56,815 nucleotides of DNA. Source: Bacillota bacterium. Its GTDB lineage: Bacteria; Bacillota; Clostridia; Lutisporales; Lutisporaceae. The stretch covers positions 1-56,815 of the forward strand of contig JAKPKE010000065.1 of NCBI GenBank assembly GCA_029553855.1, given 5' to 3'. Below are positions 42,224-51,124 of the stretch, in pieces (the first letter of the stretch is position 1; each line of letters opens with the position of its first letter). The notes below the pieces were generated by a model. It was not told the DNA's origin and did not search any database. It worked only from the letters and a program-made list of their open reading frames with translations. The translations under genes and the position numbers were made by a program.

Positions 42224-44272
42224 ATGATTAGAAAAAGTGCGAAGTATATAATGATATTAATGTTGCTGATATTTATACTTGGCATTTATCTGCCTATTTT
42301 CGCTGCTGAAGCAGAGGGTGCACATTATGATGCGCCTTTGGTGGACAAGCAAATAGCAAAAAATGAATTGTTGTATTTGGAGGATAACTCATATAACTTT
42401 AAAGACATAGTCAAATACTGGGCCAGGGATGAAATACTGGAATTAAGCTACATGGACATAATTAAAGGCTATGGCGATGGAACGATTCAGCCCGACAGGA
42501 GCATATCCAGGGAAGAATATGTAGCTATGCTTGTAAGAGCAATAGGTCTTCCTACAAACGAAGAGTTCAGTAAAAACTATAGTGATGTAACGGACAAGCA
42601 TTGGAGTCATAAATATATTACAGCAGCTAAAGAAAATGGGTTGCTTTCTATTTTTAGTGGGTATTACTTTTATCCTTACAGGGATATAACAAGGGAGGAA
42701 ATGGCGGTTATCACAGCAAAAGCGGTACATACTGCCGACATTACGGGGCAAAAGCTCAACCTCAAAGACATACCCCAGTATTACAGATATAATGAAAGCA
42801 TTGACATAGTAACTGCATTAGGTATAATAACAGGACTTCCAGATGGAACCTTTGACCCTAAAGGAAAGGCTACAAGAGCGCAGGCTGCGGCGGTAATAGG
42901 GAGAGTTCTGAAAGTCAGAGAGGCTTCAAGAGAAACAGATGATGCTGCTTTGACATCTTTTGCAGCCGATTATGAAAAAAGCATATTAAGTTCCTTAAGC
43001 GGAGGCGATTTGAGCCTCAGTAAACCTATCTCCCTTTCAGCGGGAAAAGAAGCCGGGCTTAATATAAAAAGGTCCAAACAGCTTAATACGCAGTATTCAA
43101 AGGGCTTTATAGGCAGAAAATATATGGATAAGGAGAGCTTCACTGTCACAAGCAAATCCAGATATCTGGCCGGAGTTGAGGCGTCCTACGAGTTGGTGCT
43201 GGATAACGGAGCAAGATATACAATCAGAAAAACATTTCATCTAAAGGATATGGGAGATCATTGGGTGGTGTACAACAGTATTCCGGAATTCAGCAATAAT
43301 TCTGATTCAGGGAATAAAATAAACCTTACATGGCATTATATCTGGAGCAATACGCCAGACATGTCAAATGTAAAAAAAATTAATGGGCTTAATGTAATAT
43401 CCCCTACGTGGTTTACCCTGGCAAATGAAAAAGGTGATTTGAATGACAGGGGGAGCATAAGCTATGTCAACTGGGCTCATAAAAATGGATATAAGGTCTG
43501 GGCCCTGACAGACAATCAGTTTAATTCTGATTTGACAAACAAGTTTCTCAGCAATGCAAGTGCAAGAGCAAGATTTATAAATAATCTTATAAGTCGTGCA
43601 AAGAAATATAGGCTTGATGGAATAAACATCGATTTTGAAAACATGTATATAAAAGATAAGAACGCATTTACCCAGTTTATGAAAGAGCTTTCAAAACAGG
43701 CTAAAGCAAATAGCCTGGTCCTATCGGCAGATGTAAGTATAATTGCCGTTAACTCAAACTGGTCTGAAAGCTTCGACAGGGCGGCACTTTCAAAGACAGT
43801 GGATTATGTGGCGCTAATGACCTATGACCAGCATTGGGGAGGCAGTCCTGTAAGCGGGTCTGTAGCACAGCTTTCCTGGGTTGAACAAAGCTTGAAGAGA
43901 GTACTTGCGGAAGTACCGAAAGAGAAGTTGCTGCTGGGAGTTCCTTTCTATACACGACTATGGAAGGAAGAATATGTGAGCGGCAGCAGCAAGCCTGTCG
44001 TTACCTCCAATGCTATTTCCATGGACGAAGCAGAGCGCACTATCAGCGAGAATAAGGCTGCAAAAACATGGGACGCCGTCAGCGGGCAGTATTATGCTAC
44101 CTTTAAGAAGGGCAATGCAACTTATAAAATCTGGCTGGAGGACGAAAAATCGATAAAGCTTAAGGCCGAATTAGTAAATAATTACGGTCTTGCGGGTATA
44201 GCATCCTGGAAGTACGGGCAGGAAAAGGCTGTCGTATGGGATGCAATTGCAAAAGGCCTGGGGTTTAAATAA
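42224..44272 (+). CDS. SLH-anchored glycoside hydrolase family 18 protein
   Basis: 682 residues from ATG 42224 (GAGGAG 9 nt upstream); the frame is open further left, but the signal peptide starts here (MIRKSAKYIMILMLLIFILG, cleavage near IFAAEA). Three SLH repeats (about 45-240) are followed by a linker domain (about 250-360) and a GH18 barrel (about 375-680). The active-site strand is LDGINIDFENM, with catalytic Glu near residue 472, and YVALMTYDQHW follows. It resembles YaaH/YdhD-type N-acetylglucosaminidases that act on peptidoglycan or spore cortex. The SLH part would hold it on the cell wall. The stop codon lies in a terminator. Confidence 0.92.
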   Translation: MIRKSAKYIMILMLLIFILGIYLPIFAAEAEGAHYDAPLVDKQIAKNELLYLEDNSYNFKDIVKYWARDEILELSYMDIIKGYGDGTIQPDRSISREEYVAMLVRAIGLPTNEEFSKNYSDVTDKHWSHKYITAAKENGLLSIFSGYYFYPYRDITREEMAVITAKAVHTADITGQKLNLKDIPQYYRYNESIDIVTALGIITGLPDGTFDPKGKATRAQAAAVIGRVLKVREASRETDDAALTSFAADYEKSILSSLSGGDLSLSKPISLSAGKEAGLNIKRSKQLNTQYSKGFIGRKYMDKESFTVTSKSRYLAGVEASYELVLDNGARYTIRKTFHLKDMGDHWVVYNSIPEFSNNSDSGNKINLTWHYIWSNTPDMSNVKKINGLNVISPTWFTLANEKGDLNDRGSISYVNWAHKNGYKVWALTDNQFNSDLTNKFLSNASARARFINNLISRAKKYRLDGINIDFENMYIKDKNAFTQFMKELSKQAKANSLVLSADVSIIAVNSNWSESFDRAALSKTVDYVALMTYDQHWGGSPVSGSVAQLSWVEQSLKRVLAEVPKEKLLLGVPFYTRLWKEEYVSGSSKPVVTSNAISMDEAERTISENKAAKTWDAVSGQYYATFKKGNATYKIWLEDEKSIKLKAELVNNYGLAGIASWKYGQEKAVVWDAIAKGLGFK

Positions 44273-44287
44273 CCCCGGGCCTTTTGC
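44249..44287. terminator. Bidirectional terminator shared by the GH18 gene and folT
   Basis: Long stem GCAAAAGGCC (44249-44258) with GGCCTTTTGC (44278-44287) plus inner GGGG/CCCC. It includes the last codons of the GH18 gene and ends 3 nt before the folT stop. Confidence 0.85.
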
Positions 44288-44289
44288 AG

Positions 44290-44808
44290 TTATTCCTTTA
44301 CATAGTCAGACTTGTTAATATGACTGCCTATGTATTTCCACAGCACATTTATTGACACTATTTGTATAGGCAGCATGATAGCACTCTTTGAAATCCTTGG
44401 TATCAGGAGTGCAGCCGCAGCTTTCCCCGTGGTCATGTACACCCAAAGTGTAGTCAGCCCGAGATCCACAAAAATAGTAATCAAAAGTACACTTTTTATT
44501 ATGTTGGATAATGTAACCGGTTTTTTCTTTTTGTGCAGAAATAATCCGTAAACGGCACCGGTCAAAAATGCACTTAACGTAAATCCGGGGAAATACGCAT
44601 ACTTGGGAAAAATCAGCATACCCAGGATATCGGCAATAGCTGCAGTCAGTCCGCCTATAACCGGACCGAACATTATCCCTGAAAAAGCAATGGGTATAAA
44701 CCCGAAGCCTATCCTGATTATTGGGGTCTGTAAAGCCAGAAAACGTGTAAAAATGATTTCCATTGATATGAGCAATCCGACAAAAGCAATTGTCTTTGTA
44801 TTACTCAT
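44290..44808 (-). CDS. folT: Folate ECF transporter S component FolT
   Basis: 172 residues from ATG 44808 (minus), with GGAGGTG 6 nt upstream. Five to six membrane helices match FolT: IAFVGLLISMEIIFTRFLAL, RIGFGFIPIAFSGIMFGP, GGLTAAIADILGMLIFP, and a later helix with TLWVYMTTGK. The folate assignment is strongly backed by the tetrahydrofolate riboswitch just upstream. EcfA/EcfT are not nearby, so it relies on a shared energising module. Confidence 0.95.
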   Translation of the reverse strand: MSNTKTIAFVGLLISMEIIFTRFLALQTPIIRIGFGFIPIAFSGIMFGPVIGGLTAAIADILGMLIFPKYAYFPGFTLSAFLTGAVYGLFLHKKKKPVTLSNIIKSVLLITIFVDLGLTTLWVYMTTGKAAAALLIPRISKSAIMLPIQIVSINVLWKYIGSHINKSDYVKE

Positions 44809-44841
44809 ACAATCACCTCCTCTCAATAAATGGCAAATAGA

Positions 44842-44870
44842 CCACTTAAAGAGGGATGGCTCTTAAGTGG
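44842..44870 (-). promoter_or_regulatory. Expression-platform hairpin after the THF riboswitch
   Basis: CCACTTAAAGAG and CTCTTAAGTGG form a long hairpin between aptamer and folT, followed on the minus strand by TCTATTTG. It may act as a weak terminator or alter access to the folT ribosome-binding site 20-30 nt further on. Confidence 0.5.
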
Positions 44871-44970
44871 CAGCGGAATGCAGCACACATACCGCAAGCC
44901 CGGAAGGGCTTTTCGTCTGGCGTCAACTTCCCGTACAACCAACACTTTACGCATGCATGCCTACTCTACC
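44869..44970 (-). promoter_or_regulatory. Tetrahydrofolate (THF) riboswitch
   Basis: Read on the minus strand the element begins GGTAGAGTAGGCATGC, continues GCGTAAAGTG, ACGGGAAGTTGACG, ACGAAAAGCCC, and ends GGGCTTGCGGTATG plus GCATTCCGCTGCC. These segments match the THF riboswitch class in order and spacing, including the two junction halves. It precedes folT, its classic target, so high folate would lower importer expression. Confidence 0.92.
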
Positions 44971-44981
44971 AAATATTATTT

Positions 44982-45011
44982 TTATAATAAAATTGTACAT
45001 TAAATTTTCAA
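44982..45011 (-). promoter_or_regulatory. Promoter of the folT transcript
   Basis: On the minus strand TTGAAA (45006-45011), 18-nt spacer, TTATAA (44982-44987). The predicted start lies just at the edge of the riboswitch (about 44975). Confidence 0.55.
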
Positions 45012-45036
45012 TAAAAACAATAAAAAAATTTGGATA

Positions 45037-45123
45037 TATATGTCGTGAAAACATTTATCATTATAAAAATAGTTGATGCGTCTAATTTTGCACTATTGAA
45101 TATGAATTTTCTCACGACATATA
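45037..45123. repeat. 12-bp inverted repeat with nested repeat
   Basis: TATATGTCGTGA (45037-45048) and its exact complement TCACGACATATA (45112-45123). Between them AATAGT and ACTATT form an inner pair. It lies in the control region between folT and the giant surface-protein gene. Confidence 0.6.
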
Positions 45124-45134
45124 AATAGCGGAAA

Positions 45135-45182
45135 ATGTTTCGTGCCATTTGAATTCAATGCAATTTGTTTGACACGAAACAT
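45135..45182. repeat. 10-bp inverted repeat
   Basis: ATGTTTCGTG (45135-45144) and CACGAAACAT (45173-45182), enclosing the palindrome TTGAATTCAA. A third small palindrome ACTCTT-T-AAGAGT follows at 45196-45208, flanked by direct repeats ATGTTACA (45187-45194 and 45209-45216). Confidence 0.6.
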
Positions 45183-45302
45183 ATAGATGTTACAGACTCT
45201 TTAAGAGTATGTTACAAAACGTCACAGCAGTACATTTTGCAGGAATGGTTTCATACTTAATTAGTAGGTAAGTAATAATACTAAATCAGGGAGGTACGTT
45301 TC

Positions 45303-48300
45303 ATGTTGAAAAGGTTTATTTCCATACTTACTTTTCTTGCACTTGTACTGGGCGCAATAATGCCGGTACAGCTTTTTGCCGGCGGCGACATTTGTTATGA
45401 GGGGCGTATTTGCAGAGACTTGGGAATGCTTAAGGGGGAAACGGGGGTTGTAGATGAGGATTATCTTGAAACACGCCCAAGCAGGCTGCAGGCAGCAATT
45501 ATGTTCTTAAGGCTTAAGGGACTGGAACAGGATGCATTACACTATACCGGAGGAAACAATTTCAAGGATGCTCATGCTGTTGCATGGAAAGAAGGCAGGA
45601 ATGTGCTGAGTTATCTGAAGGATCATCCGGGGCTGGGATGGATTGGCGATGGAGTCAATTTTATGCCCTACAGCCTCATTGATTCAAAAGCATATTATAA
45701 AGTGCTTTTAGAAAGCCTGGGCTACAGACAGAAGATCGATGGGGACGGCGATTTTTCATGGGATTCAGTGCTCGAATTCGCAGAGAATAAAGGTTTGTAT
45801 AAAGTGACCGGTGCAAAGGTCTTTACTGTAGAAAGCCTTGCCATAGCAACTGTGGAGGCATTGAAAACAAAGATGAAGGGCACAGGAAAGAAACTCATAG
45901 AGCATCTGGTGAATGCCGGTGTTATTGACAGAATGGAGGCGATATCTGCAGGATTATACTCCAAGGGTCTGGAGGCGAAGATAAAATCGGTAGGAGCTGT
46001 TTCAAACAGCAAGGTTGAGGTGGTATTTGAAGAATCTGTAGATGATTCCGATGCTGCAGACGAGGATTTATATGAAATCAGGGCCTTGGAAATAAAGGGC
46101 GTTGTCGTAAAGAATGCAAATTCTATAATAATTGATACCTCGGCAATGAAGGAAAACACTGATTATAAACTGATTTTTAATGATAAAAGCTATTATTTCA
46201 GAGGCTTGAAAAAAGACAGCGATGCACCAAGGCTCATCAGTCTAGAGTGCAAGGATACCGATTTGGTAGAGCTTTGCTTTGACCGGGTGCTTGACAACGA
46301 AGCAGCCCAGGATACAGATTCATATTCAATACTCGGAGTAGAGATTAAATCGGCTGAGCTTGACAGCACCAACACCAAAATAAGGCTTAGTACTTACGGT
46401 ATTCAGGCGGGACGTTCCTATGAACTGAAAATCCATAATATCAAAAATGGCGATGGGGTAAAAACAAAACTGATTACAAAGAGGTTTACGGGGAAAAAAG
46501 ATACGACTCCCCCAAAGCTTAACAAACTGACGGTTTTGAACAACATTAAGCTGCTGCTGGAGTTTTCCGACAGCAACGGATTAAATAAAACTACCGCCCA
46601 GGATGAAAGTAACTATAGAATAACTTATAGCGGCGGAAGCCTGCAGATTGAATCTGCAATAGTAAAAGACAGGGACAATGACGGATTATGGGACTCAGTT
46701 GAACTTATTACAGAGAGCCAGGAGCCCGGCAGGGCATATACACTGATAGCAGCAAATATTTCGGATGATTCGGTGCTCGGTAACATAATTACCAGAGATA
46801 TCAAGAGGGAATTCAGAGGGAAGGCAATGGACAGGACAGCTCCGACAATTGCCCGGAATCCTCAGGCAGTCACAAATACGATGGTGGAAATAGAATTCAA
46901 GGATGCCAACGCTCTTGATGTACAATCGGCATGTGATTTCGACAACTATGAAATTGATGAGGACCTTGAAATCAAAGAAATAAGAATTAAGAATCCGGAT
47001 GACCTTTATTCGGCAAAAGGAAGGACAGTAGTCCTTATTACCAGTGAAATGGAGAAATCTGAGTCATATACTCTGACAATAAGGGATGTAGCTGACGAAT
47101 TCGGAAACGAAATGAAGGTTTCAGGCCATAAAACATATAGATTCAAGGGATTGGCTGCCGACAGGACCCCGCCGTATATAACCTTTGTTGAATGTATAGA
47201 CAGCAGGACAATAGATATTAGATTCGACAACATAGTGGATGAGGAATCCGCAGAAAATACTGCTAATTATAGAATAGACGGATTAGCATTGACTACTGAA
47301 GCGGTACTGCAGGGGGATGACAGGACGGTCAGACTGACGGTAAGCTCACTGGCCTCCAGCAAAAGCCATACAATACTGTTGAATAATATCAAAGACTTAT
47401 CGGGAAATGCACTGTCCAATGTAAAGGTAAGCGTCCTATACAGCGGCAGCCTGTATGATAACGACCCGCCTGAGGTCGAATATATCGAGGCCGTTAACGA
47501 AGAAGAGGTTTGGATACATTTCGATAAAGAGGTATATGCAAAAAATGCAAAGATGAAAACATCCGGTCCTGATTTCGAGCAGGTAGGCAGTGTGCTTGAC
47601 GATGGCACCGTAGTTGTCATGAAGGCATCCAAGCCGATGAAAAACGAAGAATATGAAGTAATAAGGCTGACAGGGATATGGGATCTAAGGGATAATGCCT
47701 ATGAATTTGATAGAAACCTGGATTTCTATGGTACAGATATAGAGAATGACCCGCCGGAAGTAGAGGATTGGGAGCAGATGGACATAAGGAGGTTCCGGGT
47801 AGTATTTACAGAGCCTGTATTGCTGAAAGGAAATGGGGTATCAGGTATCAAGAATCCCGGCAATGTAAGCATAGAGTGGAATGCAGTGCTTAACCCTGAT
47901 GAGGAGGAAAACAACGAAGCATACAGCACCATAGATTATGAAGCTTCCAAAAATATACCCGCTGATAAGGAGTTCAGATTCAATTTTACAGCCATGGTAT
48001 CCGATTATATTGGTTTGGGCGTATACGATGAAGATGATGACTATGGAAATTCCGGCAGCACAACACTCGAATCTTTTATAGAGGATGACGAAAGACCATA
48101 TATAGAATACATTGAGGCCATAACCCGCAACAAGATTCAGATAGTATTCAGTGAGGCCATGGGGCTCTCAGGCAGCTACAAAATAACCTATGATGACGAT
48201 AGGGGCAAACTTAGGACAATTGCAATCGAGCGGGTGGAGATAGATTCCAAGGACAGGACCAGGGTAAACATATTTACAAAGGACCAAATGAGCGATGAAT

Positions 48301-50120
48301 ACATTTATACCCTTATGCCGCAGTCGGCAGCGGCGGATATTGCTGGGAACAAACTTGATATTAAAGATTCGGAAGTTGATTTTGAAGGCTCCAACATAAT
48401 GAGCAGCGATTATATACAGGGAGTAGAAATACTGGATGCTTATACTTTGAAGGTGAGCAAAAGCAGCAGAATATATAAAGTAAACTCCCTTTATGAGCTT
48501 GGAACTGACGGTGAAAGAGTTGGAGAGGACATTAAGGATGGTAATTCGATTCGTATAAGCGACAATGTTCATAAATTAGCTTCAAAAAAGCCGCTGCTTA
48601 AAGGTGTCAGATACAAAATTACAGTCGACGGAATTGAATACAAGTTTTATGGAATTGTGCCGGAGATAATATCTCCGTTATCTCATTCAAAGGAGATAAT
48701 AAGCTTCAGGATAAAAGGCATTGAAAGCAATGCAAAAATTGATAACAACAATAATAAAATAATTCTGACTTTGCCGAAAGGCACGAACCTGAAGAAGCTG
48801 GTGCCAATAATCGAAGTATCTCCTTATGCCGATATTACCCCAGGGTCGGGAGTTGAGCAGGATTTTACCGGGACTGTAGTTTATAAGGTTACCGCCGAAG
48901 ACGGTTCGACCCGAAATTACACAATCAATGCAAGTTTGCCTCAGAATTCCGAAAACTATATAATATCCTTTAAATTCGAAGGCATAAAAGTTTATGAGAC
49001 TAATATTTCTGAGGGAAGTAAGAATACAGTATTCATGAAAGTACCATATTACACTGATGTTGAAAAACTAGTGCCAGTATTGATTCTGTCGGAGGACGCT
49101 TCGGTAACGCCGGAGGCTGGTGCAGAGATGGATTTTAGCGAACCTGTAAAGTTTACCGTCACTGCCCAAAACGGAGAGAAGAGAACTTATATTGTTACTG
49201 TGGAAAAGGATCAAAGTCCTGAGAATTTTATTACGCATTTCTCCTTTCCGGGGATTAGCATTAAGGATAGTGTGGAAATTGATAACGAGTCCCGAATTAT
49301 AAGTGTGACCGTGCCCTATGGGACAGACTTGACCGGTATTAAGGCTTCCTTCAAGTGTTCGGCTAAAGCCGTGGTTATGATAGGGGATAAAGAACAAGAA
49401 AGCGAAGAAACGATAAATGATTTTTCCGGGGATGTTATCTATACCGTTATTGCAGAAAATGGTTCAAGAGCGCGGTATACTGTGAAAGCAAGCGTTGAGG
49501 CAAGCAAATATAAAAAAGAAATAGAAAGGTTTTCATTTAAGGGGCTGGATCCTGAGGTAGTAGGGGAAATAAATCAGGGTAAAAATGAGATAGTTTTACA
49601 GGTTCCTTACGGTACTGATCTGAAAGCTCTGGTGCCCTATATTAGTGTTACCCCCTATACTATAGTGAAGCCGGAGTCAGGGGAAGCCAAAGATTTCAGC
49701 AATCCTGTGGAATACAGAGTTGTGGCACCCGATGGCTCTTCACGGGTTTATAAAGTAACTGTAACAGTTATAAAAAGTAGCGAAATGCTGATAAAGGAAT
49801 TCGGGTTTGTCATACCCAAGGCCTCAGGAGTAATTGATGAAACTGCTAAAAGCATCAATGTAACAGTTCCTTTTGGTACTGACGTGACAAAACTGGCAGC
49901 GGTATTCAAAAGCTCCGATAACAGCATTGTTATGGTAAACGGCATCTTGCAGGAAAGCGGAGTTACTATAAACAGTTTTACGGAGAAGGTGGTTTATTCG
50001 GTCACTGCCGAGAATGGCTCAACCCAGAATTATGATGTAATCGTTACGGTTGCTGCCGGCGGCAGGAAAGGATGGCCGAGGCTTTGGCCAAATCCAATAC
50101 ATCATAATAAGGACAATTAG
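45303..50120 (+). CDS. Giant secreted surface protein with Ig-like repeat arrays
   Basis: 1605 residues. Signal peptide MLKRFISILTFLALVLGAIM with likely cleavage near LFAGG. Residues about 25-220 look like degenerate SLH repeats (FKDAHAVAWKEGRNVLSYL, YYKVLLESLGY). Then come about nine beta-sandwich modules of roughly 80-110 residues, starting near 225, 307, 400, 512, 622, 720, 815, 929 and 1034. Most open with (D/T)xPP and contain VEVVFEESV-like strands, as in SbsA/Big_5 Ig-like domains. The last 480 residues hold five DUF5018-like repeats (for example VPYGTDLKALVPYISVTP then SRVYKVTV). It ends in a short basic/Trp-rich tail. No catalytic domain is visible. It is probably a long cell-wall stalk or S-layer-associated adhesin. 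GGGAGG precedes the ATG. Confidence 0.85.
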   Translation: MLKRFISILTFLALVLGAIMPVQLFAGGDICYEGRICRDLGMLKGETGVVDEDYLETRPSRLQAAIMFLRLKGLEQDALHYTGGNNFKDAHAVAWKEGRNVLSYLKDHPGLGWIGDGVNFMPYSLIDSKAYYKVLLESLGYRQKIDGDGDFSWDSVLEFAENKGLYKVTGAKVFTVESLAIATVEALKTKMKGTGKKLIEHLVNAGVIDRMEAISAGLYSKGLEAKIKSVGAVSNSKVEVVFEESVDDSDAADEDLYEIRALEIKGVVVKNANSIIIDTSAMKENTDYKLIFNDKSYYFRGLKKDSDAPRLISLECKDTDLVELCFDRVLDNEAAQDTDSYSILGVEIKSAELDSTNTKIRLSTYGIQAGRSYELKIHNIKNGDGVKTKLITKRFTGKKDTTPPKLNKLTVLNNIKLLLEFSDSNGLNKTTAQDESNYRITYSGGSLQIESAIVKDRDNDGLWDSVELITESQEPGRAYTLIAANISDDSVLGNIITRDIKREFRGKAMDRTAPTIARNPQAVTNTMVEIEFKDANALDVQSACDFDNYEIDEDLEIKEIRIKNPDDLYSAKGRTVVLITSEMEKSESYTLTIRDVADEFGNEMKVSGHKTYRFKGLAADRTPPYITFVECIDSRTIDIRFDNIVDEESAENTANYRIDGLALTTEAVLQGDDRTVRLTVSSLASSKSHTILLNNIKDLSGNALSNVKVSVLYSGSLYDNDPPEVEYIEAVNEEEVWIHFDKEVYAKNAKMKTSGPDFEQVGSVLDDGTVVVMKASKPMKNEEYEVIRLTGIWDLRDNAYEFDRNLDFYGTDIENDPPEVEDWEQMDIRRFRVVFTEPVLLKGNGVSGIKNPGNVSIEWNAVLNPDEEENNEAYSTIDYEASKNIPADKEFRFNFTAMVSDYIGLGVYDEDDDYGNSGSTTLESFIEDDERPYIEYIEAITRNKIQIVFSEAMGLSGSYKITYDDDRGKLRTIAIERVEIDSKDRTRVNIFTKDQMSDEYIYTLMPQSAAADIAGNKLDIKDSEVDFEGSNIMSSDYIQGVEILDAYTLKVSKSSRIYKVNSLYELGTDGERVGEDIKDGNSIRISDNVHKLASKKPLLKGVRYKITVDGIEYKFYGIVPEIISPLSHSKEIISFRIKGIESNAKIDNNNNKIILTLPKGTNLKKLVPIIEVSPYADITPGSGVEQDFTGTVVYKVTAEDGSTRNYTINASLPQNSENYIISFKFEGIKVYETNISEGSKNTVFMKVPYYTDVEKLVPVLILSEDASVTPEAGAEMDFSEPVKFTVTAQNGEKRTYIVTVEKDQSPENFITHFSFPGISIKDSVEIDNESRIISVTVPYGTDLTGIKASFKCSAKAVVMIGDKEQESEETINDFSGDVIYTVIAENGSRARYTVKASVEASKYKKEIERFSFKGLDPEVVGEINQGKNEIVLQVPYGTDLKALVPYISVTPYTIVKPESGEAKDFSNPVEYRVVAPDGSSRVYKVTVTVIKSSEMLIKEFGFVIPKASGVIDETAKSINVTVPFGTDVTKLAAVFKSSDNSIVMVNGILQESGVTINSFTEKVVYSVTAENGSTQNYDVIVTVAAGGRKGWPRLWPNPIHHNKDN

Positions 50121-50173
50121 GTTTCGGGTATATTTTTATCACAATATTAGATACTAAAGACGGAGGTGATTTT

Positions 50174-50629
50174 TTGAATAATTTGACACAAAAGGAAAAG
50201 GGGTTGCTGCAGGATCAGAAGACCCATGAGGAGGTATGCGTAAAGAAATATAATGAATATGCAAACAAGGCAAAAGACTCCCAGTTAAAGCAACTGTTCA
50301 ATACTATTGCGCAGCAGGAGCAGCAGCATCTCAATACTGTCAACGGAATAATAAACGGCCAGGTGCCTGATGCAAATCAAGGCCAGCAGCAGGGCACGCA
50401 AGGCCAACAGCCTGTAAAGACAGGAAGCGGGTGCAAGAGTGACGGAGAATTGTGCAATGACATACTTATGACTGAAAAATATGTTTCAGGCACATACGAT
50501 TCGGCAATATTTGAATTTAGGGACTCAAACATCCGCCAAGCCCTGAACCATATACAGAAGGAGGAACAGCAGCACGGGGAGAGTGTCTTCAAGTATATGG
50601 AGAGCACAGGACTGTACAATCCGCAATAA
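50174..50629 (+). CDS. cotF: CotF-family spore coat protein
   Basis: 151 residues from TTG 50174 behind GGAGGTG. Two ferritin-like helical halves (LLQDQKTHEEVCVKKYNEYA; LCNDILMTEKYVSGTYDSAI) with repeated QQEQQH/EEQQHG are joined by a Gln/Gly-rich linker. This matches the CotF coat-protein family of endospore formers. It lies 53 nt behind the giant surface protein and could be co-transcribed. Terminator at 50635. Confidence 0.9.
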   Translation: MNNLTQKEKGLLQDQKTHEEVCVKKYNEYANKAKDSQLKQLFNTIAQQEQQHLNTVNGIINGQVPDANQGQQQGTQGQQPVKTGSGCKSDGELCNDILMTEKYVSGTYDSAIFEFRDSNIRQALNHIQKEEQQHGESVFKYMESTGLYNPQ

Positions 50630-50634
50630 AACTA

Positions 50635-50678
50635 TTAATTGCCTTTTCCGGTTAACCGGGAAGGGCAATTAATTTTTT
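50635..50678 (+). terminator. Rho-independent terminator of cotF
   Basis: TTAATTGCC (50635-50643) pairs with GGCAATTAA (50664-50672), with an inner CCGG-TTAA-CCGG stem and a T-run behind. Confidence 0.85.
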
Positions 50679-50750
50679 ACATTACCTATTTACTGCCACA
50701 CAGTTGCCACAGTTTCCCATAGTCCCATAGTTGCCGTCCATAAAATATTC

Positions 50751-50779
50751 TTTACAATATTAAAAAATGGTGATATACT
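50751..50779 (+). promoter_or_regulatory. Promoter of the liv operon leader
   Basis: TTTACA (50751-50756), 17-nt spacer, TGATATACT with -10 TATACT (50774-50779) and an extended TG. The predicted start near 50786 leaves about 340 nt before livJ. Confidence 0.65.
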
Positions 50780-50785
50780 TTTATG

Positions 50786-51124
50786 CAAGTATATACAGAA
50801 TATTTGAAATATATTCAATTAACTGAATCTATAATTTTTAGGAGGAAGCTCTTTATTTTTGCCCGTTATCCCGGTTCGAACCTATAGCCCCAGGGCATGG
50901 GCGTCTAAAATAACAACAATTGAAATACCTTTTAAGGTATTTTATTCGTATTATACATTCTGGAAAATATTTCATCCTGGGCGATAACTTTAGTAATGCC
51001 GTGTTTTATCTACCCTTATTATGACAAATAACATTTTACTATTATGTGCTTGAACCCGATGGTCTTATTGCAGAACTTAAATGGCTAACGGGATAAAATA
51101 TATAATGATAGGGAGGAAGAATTG
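50786..51124 (+). promoter_or_regulatory. Long untranslated leader of livJ with possible attenuator
   Basis: The leader contains AGGAGG at 50840-50845 with no ATG behind it, a GC-rich segment with GGTTCGAACC (50873-50882) and GCCC/GGGC pairing potential, and the hairpin AAATACCT (50923-50930) with AGGTATTT (50935-50942) followed by TTATT. A 42-codon TTG-initiated frame (50859-50987) follows the AGGAGG. The layout suggests attenuation, but I do not recognise a known riboswitch. Confidence 0.4.
50859..50987 (+). CDS. Speculative small ORF in the livJ leader
   Basis: TTG 50859 to TAA 50985-50987, 42 residues, opening LPVIPVRTYSPRAW and with a basic, aromatic end. AGGAGG lies 13 nt upstream, further than usual. 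The frame spans the possible attenuator hairpin. It could equally be chance. Confidence 0.2.
   Translation: MPVIPVRTYSPRAWASKITTIEIPFKVFYSYYTFWKIFHPGR

Noticed and set aside
50868-50890. GGTTCGAACC resembling a tRNA T-arm
   Set aside because: No acceptor, D or anticodon stems can be placed around it, so it is not a tRNA gene.
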